A stretch of DNA of 64,000 bases from Dioscorea cayenensis subsp. rotundata (lineage: Eukaryota > Streptophyta > Magnoliopsida > Dioscoreales > Dioscoreaceae). A program made the position numbers and the translations under genes. The DNA lies in assembly GCF_009730915.1 (NCBI RefSeq), contig NW_024088559.1, forward strand, positions 1 to 64,000, given 5' to 3'. The notes under the pieces were generated by a model. The model did not search any database, was not told the DNA's origin, and was given only the letters and a program-made list of their open reading frames with translations. This document shows, piece by piece, positions 55,507 to 64,000 of the stretch; position 1 is the stretch's first letter; each line of letters starts with the position of its first letter.

Positions 55507-58500
55507 CTACAAAATACTTCTGCTTGATGGTGAAGAAACCTGTCGTTCCATTATTTTTTCAGCAGCTGGACCTGTTTCTCTGACAAATTGAATGGATTCG
55601 GACAGTCTATTTAAAAGGTTTCCTAGCGCAATCACTTCATTTCGCTGCAGCTGCAACTGTGATGTTAGGGAAGAAACTTGTATCAGTTAAAGCATGACAA
55701 TAATAAAAGTTCCAGTTGAGAATAAGGCTCTATAAATAAGCAAATGAATCAACATCAACAGACAAACATTATGAGCTGAAAACAAGGTAAAACAGCAGGA
55801 AAAGTTAAAAGAATCAGTTTTAAAATGCATCGAAAGATGACATTAGGGCAATAAATAGTAAATATTAGAATTGAAATATCTAAAAATTAAATTGTTGATG
55901 ATGTGAACTCAAGGAGGCCTAAACATTCCTCTATCATCACAATGTCATGCATTGCTGCTCTGCATCAGTTGTCTTGATAATTGGTCCCTTGGCCAAGCAC
56001 AATTTCATGTATGGCAACAGAAACAATGAATGTAGAGATCAAGGTATCGAACCACTGGAGATGCAACCTAATTAGAATGTCAAAACATTCCTCTACCATC
56101 TCCAAATAAGGTGTTGCCCAGGATTAGCTAATTACCTGTTGCCTCTCATAATAATGTACAAATACTTATTGGTCTAGTTGGTGTAATTCTGTTAATCCGT
56201 TGACAGATGCTCTAAAGGAGGATGCAAAGACAAGGAGTTTTCCAGGCATTTAAATTCTGATTAATTCACGAGTAAAAAAGCTGAATCGATGCTAATATAA
56301 TGAACTCTCATATTACAAGAAAGAGTGACTTACAGGTTGATTCAATTGATTTTGGCCATCAACAGAGAAAAGAATCTTCAATGCAGTGCCAAGACCCAGA
56401 ACTTGTAGTTTCCCCCAAAGACGGCATTTTTCACATCCAACACAATCCATCAATGCGCTGCAATATGATCCAAAGGAATAGGTCAAATTAACTGATCAAT
56501 GCCTTGGAATAGTTACCAGACAAAAGTTCTTAAGCTAGATACAACCTTATGTTTCTGAATTGCTTCTGAATTTCCTGCTTCAGTTCAGGGCCACTTTCGC
56601 CTTGCCAAAGCTTTGCTTCATCAAATGGCAGTGGGCATGCAGCTCGTAACTTGGGGTTGTAGAGTAGCTGCCTCACCAATGAATGTGTTTTAAGGTCTTC
56701 TTCTGAATTGCCAGTGTCATATTCAGCTTGTTCTAGATAATCTGCAGCCTGAAACAAATAAGGAAGCATGGATGGAGTAAATTGAATAGAGAGAAATTGA
56801 GTTAAGAAATTATTTCATATGCACGGGCACACACAATGCTTTCAACCTGCATACCTGAAATTTCTAAACCTACTGATAATAAACTTCAAATTCTAATACT
56901 AAAAATCACAACTTATTCTAGTGATTTTTGTGTATGACCAATATTTAAATACAATAGATTTGTAGGCACTACTCAATGAAGAAATTTTAGTTATCCATTC
57001 CTCCTGGGTTCAGCAACAAAATTAACCACTAAATCAAATAAAATATCATTGTCAAAATGCGCCCTTAATATCTCCTTCTACTTTCTCTTTCCCATGTCGC
57101 AAATTTTTTTGATTAAAATAGGGGTCTATTTCACTGTGAAGAGTTCTTTCTTATTAATCATTTCCAAATTTAAACTTTATAGCTCTAAACACCAAATCAA
57201 GCTTTGAATCAAGAAGGATATAGCTAAATAATTGTTATAAAAGTAAAAACACTCGTAAGAACTGTAAATATATAACAAAACAAACTACCTTCGTCACTGC
57301 TCGAAGAACAAAGAGAAAAGTGAAGTATAGATTTTTCACATGATCAGGGTGTCTTAACACGCGTTCATACAATAACTCAAGATTTTGCCCCCACTGAAAT
57401 CACAAAAACAAAAAAAGTTAAAGAAATACTTTGTATGACAAAAATTTCAAAATTTCTAGCTGAACAAAAAATAATAAATAAACTGATGATGAGGGAAGTT
57501 AGAATATAACCAAGTTGGTAGCCTCATCAAGAAGGTAATCAGAAGCTATGTGCACTGAAATTGAGGAATGCAACCCTGAAATCAACTTGTATAGCACTCT
57601 TTTCTCTGGGCAAAAATCTCCTGTTGGATCTGATGTAAAAAAATAATAATAAATAAATAAATAATTCAAGATTCAAGACCAGCATGCATGAAATGGATCA
57701 GTTAAATAGTAGGCCGACATATGTGCCATGTTGAGAATTTAAATATCAAAAACAATTTGAACATTTACTTGTTAGAGTAAGATGGCATTTAACTGAAGAA
57801 AGTGTATCTCATATCAATCTAGTAAAGCATAACAACAGCATGATGATAGAAGTAGAGATAGTTTTGAGATAGGTTAATGGAACTAACGCACATAACACTA
57901 CCCCTAGGCATAAAGATGAGCACAACACACACCGCACACATGGAGATAAAAGGCATAAAAGCATATAGCTGACATCATAAGCAGGAAGAAAAATTACTTA
58001 CTAAATTGCTTGCCTCTTATTTAACATGTGTTCTTTCTCCAAGGGATTTTAGAAAGATAGTGTAGAATTATTGTATAAGCTAGCCCTTACATGCATTTTT
58101 TGGAAAGTTTAAATTCGATGAATCACAACAAACAATTTGAGCTACAAAAAGTATCATGACCAAAGTTTGTATCTGAACTCACATTTCGGGCAATTTTCCG
58201 TGTAAATAGCATCCCATATTCGCCTAGCTGATGGACCGACATAGCCAGTGTAACGTTCAGGGTTTAGCTGGAGGTTTACATATGTCATCTCGGCTGTAAG
58301 AAAAAAGAGGCCATTTATTAACATTCTACTTCAAAAAATTGCAAAAGGAGTAACTCATCAAAATAAAAAATAAAATGAACACCATAATCTCCATAATGCA
58401 TACCATTATCAGTTTCATCATCATAAGTCCAAGGATTGTCAATCTCAACCCACCCCCGAAAAGCTTTGCTATCTAATGTCCTGTCTACAGCAGCCTGTGG

Positions 58501-60895
58501 TTTTCCCTCCTGGCAAATCAGATCATCACTTGGAAGCCCATGAAAAGGCTTCTTAAATGGCTCAGGAAACTCATTCTCTGGGCACTCACAAACACTACAA
58601 TCTCGAAGACGACACATCCCATCATCAGGCCAGAATGGGCAGTCACACCACAATTTAACCTATGAAAAAGGTAGCTATCAGTAATAATAAATAAAAATTT
58701 CAGTATTATAGGATAGCCTTAAATTTCAAACAATGTGTTGATGCACACATGAGACAGATGATCAAGGCAGCAAACTGCACCAAAGCACAAAAGAACATCA
58801 CGTAATGGATAATTCACATATCCATTTTGTCATCTCATGTTGCACATTGAGACAAATGCTTCCAAACTAGAAAATGATGAAAATTAAATTCAAGCAAAAC
58901 AGGCACTCATTCAAGTATAGTGCCTATGTAGGAATTATAATCAGTTTGCATGTAATGATCACAAAATTGAGAATTAAGCAAATTAGATATGATACAGATG
59001 CAGAAAAATTCCAATATGTTTTGGGGGGAGGCAGATAAGGAACTAAGAGAATCACTCAGGGAATCAAGTTAGGGATCTCAAACTGTATGAACATATTATA
59101 GACTAGAAAAAGCCAAATGAACAATTGAAATATGGCAACTGTATATTACTAGAAACATTATTTTCAAAAGTAGAAATAGTAGCTATCGACAGTGTGAGTC
59201 CAAATCCAGTTTAGCCTCATTTTGGTGGTCATGCAAGTTGTAAAAGAAAGAAACTTTGGCGATTCTGATGAAAATATTAACCAACATATTTAAAAAAAAA
59301 AAAAAGTTGCCCACTACCATTAGCCATGGAATAGAATGGAGGGTAAGAAAGCATTTGATTGTCCAAGATGGTGTTCTTACAAGGAGAACAGAAACTCCTA
59401 AACCAAGAAAGATAACACATGATGTGAATAGAGCAATTAAAACAGTCATATCCACTAAATTATCTCTAATGTTAAAAAGCTAGCACGCACTCAACAAATT
59501 TTGAAATTCCAAATGTATGTGAAGAACTAAAACCACCACACCAGGTCAAAATGATTTAAGTGATTCCAAAAAGTATGTTGTTAAAAAGGAAATGAACAAG
59601 AGCGAAAAACAATGAACAATGTTACTAGGACAGTTAGACCATTATTTTGTTATCAAGTCTAAAATTAAAAATGAGATAGCATAAATGTGCAGCAAAATCA
59701 AAAACTTCTTCAAGACATCAAACTTGTTCCGTCAAACAGTTTTCCAATGATCACCAACTATATTTCATTATATCAGTAGAAACATGCCTACTGAAGCAAA
59801 GCCAAATACCCAGAATCCATCAATGCAACAAGGGAAAGCTATGGTTTCGAGCCCAAGTTAAACATAAATTTTGGTACACTCAAATTGTGCAGGTATCTGT
59901 CTTCAGAAAAATACAGAATTAAACCCCCAAACAGGACAACACAAGTTTATACACTAAACAGAAGATGATAAGCATATGTTAGTTGGCATGCCTTGAAATA
60001 GTCATTTGATCTCTTCAACAAATGAAAATAAAATAAATAAGCAATCAACGCAGCTTGTATAAAGAGGGAAAGTTGAAGTTAGAAAGAGCAGAAATTTGTA
60101 TAGAATTGAAGTGGAAGATAAGGTCATATAGCCATGCAACACGAAATGAAAACCACTAAGATTTAGCCAATTTTGTACTCGATTTCCAACTTACATAAAC
60201 AAACAAAAAACTTACATTTTAGCAGCATATTTGAAACCAGTAATTCAGTAAACAAATCAAACACAGAAAAAATACCAACTCTAGAAAATAATGATCTTTA
60301 TCAGTCATCCAATCTCAAAATCAAATCATCAACCGAATCAACCAATCAAGAACAAAACAGCCCTGGAGAGCATGAACCCCAAAAAACAAAAAAGGGAAAA
60401 AAAATTCAACATGTATAAGCATTGCTCAAGTACAATAATAAAAGAGACAACCATAAGATGATCACCTTGAAATACCGAAAGAATGGTGTCGTCACAAGCT
60501 CTTGTAGTATGGGGTGCAACACTTCCTCATTGATAGAATCAACAGTCTCATAATCACAACAACAATCCTCCACGATCCCCGTGTACTTACTCGAACCCTA
60601 AACATTTCTCCACATCAGATCACCAAAAAAACAAAACAAAACAACCAAAATTCCCACATCCCAACCAAACAAAAAAAGAAAAAAGAAAAAAAGAAAGAAA
60701 AACGCAATAAATCAAAAGAAAAGCTACCGAGCAATCGCAGGGCTTTCCATTAAACCCAAAAAGCGGGATCTTGGGTGATGTCCTAGAAGTCACCGCCGTG
60801 GCCAGAAGCACCGCAATCAGCGCCCCCACAGCCCAAACCCACCTTCGACCCCCACCTCCACCCCCATTTCGTCCCTTGACCTCCACATCGCCCAT
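55507..60895 (-). CDS. ERO1: Endoplasmic reticulum oxidoreductin 1
   Basis: FAD-dependent thiol oxidase that reoxidises protein disulfide isomerase in the ER. Nine exons (high to low): 60895-60728, 60597-60466, 58659-58404, 58293-58183, 57629-57511, 57393-57289, 56748-56546, 56457-56334, 55656-55507; 455 aa, in phase. An N-terminal membrane anchor ([16 protein letters not shown], about 20-36) follows a short Gly-rich cytosolic head (type II). Conserved parts: [18 protein letters not shown]; the Cys-rich segment with the shuttle and regulatory pairs ([18 protein letters not shown]); [26 protein letters not shown]; and the FAD-proximal active site CVGCEKC (CxxC) followed by RLWGKLQ. Length is normal for a plant ERO1. 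The start at 60895 (MGDVEVKG) is the first in-frame ATG. Confidence 0.97.
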
Positions 60896-62057
60896 CACAA
60901 CCAAATCAAAACCCTAAATTTCAAAATCAAGATTCCAGGTAACTCCTTTCTCGATTAAACCTCCTCCTAATCACCCCCAATTCAAACTCTTTATAGAACA
61001 AGAAGACAATCACAAGGAGAAGAAGAAGAAGAAGAAGAAGAAGAAGAAGAGGATCACAAGAAGAAGAAGAGAGAAACAGAGAAACAAATGGCGGGAAAGG
61101 GAGGTCGCCGTGGATTGGAAGAAGAGAACCTGGTATGGATTGGAGACAAGGAAACAATGGGAGAGAATGGTCAAAAGGGTTGAAATTGTGGGTTGAATTT
61201 GGAAGTCACGGTCCATTTAATAACAATTAATAAATTAGAAAAAATGAATTTTTTTATTTTTTATTTTTCTGATTGGATGAGCGACGTGTATTTTCTTTTT
61301 TTTTCTTTTTTTCTTTTTGAAGATTCTTGATATTTTTGAGCATATGTTTATTGCATGTTGACTCAATTTTTCATATTAATATTTCAAAAAGTTTGGGTGA
61401 AGTTGCTCAACAGAGAAAGTAGGAGGAAGTTTCTTTTTTTAATGTAGTAAAAAAATTTAAAAAATTAATTACTAGTGGTCCTTGCAGTTCAGGATACTGT
61501 TAACTTTTCCCAATAAGTTCCTTTCAATTTTTTTTTTTATATTTTTTTTAAATCTTTTTTTATTATGATGTTTTCTGATTGATATATCTCTTGAATTCAG
61601 CAAGAAATTTTCAAGAGTTGAAGGTATAACCTTGATGCTACTCTTACCCTTCCAAAAATGGTGGAACCTATCCCTTTCCATTTGGACTAAAAATTTATAA
61701 AAAGCTTTCTATCACAGGACCTCAGGGCTACAGGCCTTTGTTGTTATGGTTTTTTAATAGTAAATATTTCACTTTATCTTTCAGTAGTTAAAAAGATCTT
61801 ATATCTATACAAAATTTCAATGCAATATACATCACACATACATAATTCTAAGGAACTTAATTTACCCATTAATGCCAATTAAGATTAACACATCCAACAT
61901 TGGATCAGTCACACTTTCAAAAGTTTATTAATGCATACTGCGAAAATTCACAAAAATGTCGAACACACGCAAGGAAAACTGAAACCCGGGATTTTACATT
62001 AGGAAGCATCATTTTACATCACTGGCTCAAGTTCGAAAATTCAGTCTAAGGTAGTAA
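60896..62057. other. ERO1 5' region and KING1-like 3' region
   Basis: The ERO1 leader (minus strand) crosses a (GAA)n/(CTT)n tract at 61017-61050. The rest is AT-rich with T-runs, and the right end carries the 3' UTR of the next leftward gene. No further gene is seen. Confidence 0.55.
61017..61050. repeat. (GAA)n trinucleotide microsatellite in the ERO1 leader
   Basis: Eleven uninterrupted GAA/AGA units about 120 bp upstream of the ERO1 ATG. On the transcribed minus strand it is a CTT/TTC pyrimidine tract, a common element of plant 5' UTRs. Confidence 0.9.
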
Positions 62058-63974
62058 TTAGACTCTGCTGTTCTGAGGCAATGGAACTACACCATCAAAG
62101 AAATCTCCAAAGTAGCCCCGCGGTTCATGGACGAGCTTGGAGATTATATCTCTTAGTGTGATCACTCCCTCTAAATTATCCTCGTCATCTACAACGTATA
62201 TGCGCTGTATTTTGTAAGAGTCTAGTTTCAAAATGATGTCTTTGATTGTGTCAATTCTCTTGCAGGTAATCACTCCAAGCAACCGGGGTGAAGTTCCTTC
62301 GTGTTCTTTCAGATAACTCCTTACCAGTGAGACAAAATCCTTAGCTCTGATAGACCTGTAAATGTGATTCTGTGTATTATCATGTTCTCAAGCAAAATTT
62401 ACCATACTCTGACAATTGAAAACTAAGGGCAAACCTAACATTATCGTGAAAAAATTTATACACATTTCTTCAAAAGTATAGTGATATGACATTGATAATA
62501 TATAGTTCACATTATCAGGTACTAGAGTAAAGAAGGAAATAATTATTAACTAAAAGGGCGTAAGTACGAACCTGTAGTCTTTGTATATTTCTGGGGCTGT
62601 TAAAAGATATTGAACATCTCTAATGCTTATATTTCCTATTGCCTTCTTCCCGTTTGCTTCAACTACCGGAAGCCCACCAATTCCTTTCCTTCTCATCAAT
62701 TGGAAGGCCTTTAGAACTGGCTCGTCCTCACTCACCTACAAATTTTATTTATGTAAAGAATGTCATGAACATCTATTGAATAGAGGAGACAAATCATTAT
62801 ACAGAATAAAATATCTCCATCAGTTTTCAGGTAGTTCAGCCATTCAACTGACAGAGCCAAACACAGAACTACCTATGGAAATAAAGATCAATTATGGGAG
62901 AAATCTCAAATCAAGTTAGAAAATATAATCTCAGAAACAGTCAGCAACTATTAAGCTATTCTAAGTGCTTGAAAAGAACTATTTCATGCTGAAGATAATG
63001 GGCAAGACAATGTTTATCAACTGCAATAAGATGGAATTGAACTTCAGGTTAATTTTTCTAAAATAAGTATGATAATGTGAAGATGATCATAAAAGCCACT
63101 CAAATTTTCAATTATGAGGTGAAATTACATAGTGTTTTATTCCTAAAAATTATTTAAGCCGGTTGTTTGTTAAGTAGCCACACTTAAGATCATGCTATAG
63201 CAAATTATTTTAATGTCTCAGAGAAATCTAGTTCCAATTCAATGGCTAGAATAGCAGTCAACAGCAAACTTCATTGACGAAATCAATCTGACAAATTGAA
63301 GAAGGATAATCAAGTGGTAACGGATGCAAAAACTTAAAATATAAAATGTGAAATGAAAGTTGAAGCAAAAAGATCACCTTAACAAGTCTGCTGGGTTTCA
63401 TTATAGGAAGGCCAAGTTCAAAAAGTTTCTTAGTGCCCCAGTCTTCAAACCAGTGAAGCCCAACACATTCCGCCAACATGTGAACCACAGCAGACTGTGT
63501 GATGATGTTGTCGATTTTCCCATCACCAAGATCAACCACAGGAAGACTCTTCATTCTATATTTTGATAGTAGCAACAGCATGGTCAGAAATGAATCAGAT
63601 TTCTGCAAGGCAAGAAACGGCGCCCACCGGAATGATCCCAAGATGTCACGAACCTGAATCAAAACACACAAATTTAAGCACAAAATAATTCTTTCAAAGA
63701 TGTATAAGTCCCACATAATCAAATTAAACAAATATTGATCACTCTTCTCATCATATGCAACCTTAGTTTTCTTATAAAAGTCAGAAGAAGTGAGAGTTTC
63801 CAAAAAACTCCCACCCATCGAGGCTGCTGCTTCAGAGTCAGTTGTCTCAGAGGCAACATCATCACTGCTAACACCATTGCTTCCTTGTCCAGACGCCTCC
63901 AGAGTCACATTGGCCACCTTCTTGGCTAATCCATCTGCCGAACCACTTACACTCTTCTGAGCTGCAGCATCAGA
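62058..63974 (-). CDS. KING1: SnRK1 regulatory gamma subunit, KING1-like (CBS domains), 5' end off window
   Basis: Energy-sensing kinase (SnRK1/SNF1) gamma-type subunit. Four in-phase exons (high to low): 63974-63762, 63653-63378, 62735-62572, 62355-62058, encoding 316 C-terminal residues. Four CBS motifs can be placed from VRDILGSFRWAPFLALQ, then MKSLPVVDLGDGKIDNIITQ, GIGGLPVVEANGKKAIGNIS, and QRIYVVDDEDNLEGVITLRD. The protein ends HEPRGYFGDFFDGVVPLPQN-SRV, a near match to the Arabidopsis KING1 tail. Before the first CBS lies a 65-residue Ser/Gly/Ala/Asp-rich segment of low complexity. The exon at 63974 begins at an acceptor (cag|TCTGATG) with no Met, so the start is beyond the right edge. 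Confidence 0.94.
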
Positions 63975-64000
63975 CTGCAATAGCAAAGCTAATAACTTAT

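Overview
The window is nuclear DNA from a flowering plant. Every protein gene except one PPR gene is split by AT-rich introns with plant-type splice sites, and the proteins match land-plant families (phytocyanin, DRP3 dynamin, PPR, SnRK1 gamma, plant ERO1). Intergenic DNA is AT-rich with many (TA)n tracts and small non-autonomous transposons. I cannot name the species. Nothing argues against a monocot, but nothing proves one.

Layout, left to right. 1-8194 (-) holds 20 exons of cytosolic glucose-6-phosphate isomerase; its last exons lie off the left edge. A tRNA-Arg(ACG) follows at 8618-8690 (-). At 10747-14087 (+) is an AB-hydrolase lipase (9 exons) and at 14863-16354 (+) a GPI-anchored blue-copper phytocyanin (2 exons). 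At 17947-30132 (+) is a 20-exon dynamin-related protein 3, which carries a Stowaway MITE and a Mutator-type MITE in its introns. A solo LTR lies at 31292-32310. At 32735-41206 (-) is a 14-exon TrmA/RumA-type RNA m5U methyltransferase. At 41753-44873 (-) is a decayed RPL17 gene. At 47583-49180 (-) is the SWIB-domain SWI/SNF subunit SWP73/BAF60. At 50810-53095 (+) is an intronless P-class PPR protein. At 55507-60895 (-) is ERO1 (9 exons). At 62058-63974 (-) are the last four exons of a KING1-like SnRK1 gamma subunit, whose start is off the right edge.

The most notable locus is 41.7-45.1 kb. An RPL17 (uL22) gene keeps its exon-intron layout, a TATA box and a telo-box, but has lost its ATG and its reading frame. 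Its 1.9-kb second intron holds six tandem diverged copies of a 129-137 nt unit. On the host strand the unit folds as hairpin, H box (ANANNA), hairpin, ACA: an H/ACA snoRNA array. The likely reading is a ribosomal-protein gene that survives only as a snoRNA host.

The other genes form no operon-like or pathway cluster; they are ordinary unlinked housekeeping and regulatory genes. Exon coordinates were built by hand from splice signals and codon phase. For each complete gene the summed exon length is a multiple of three with no internal stop.
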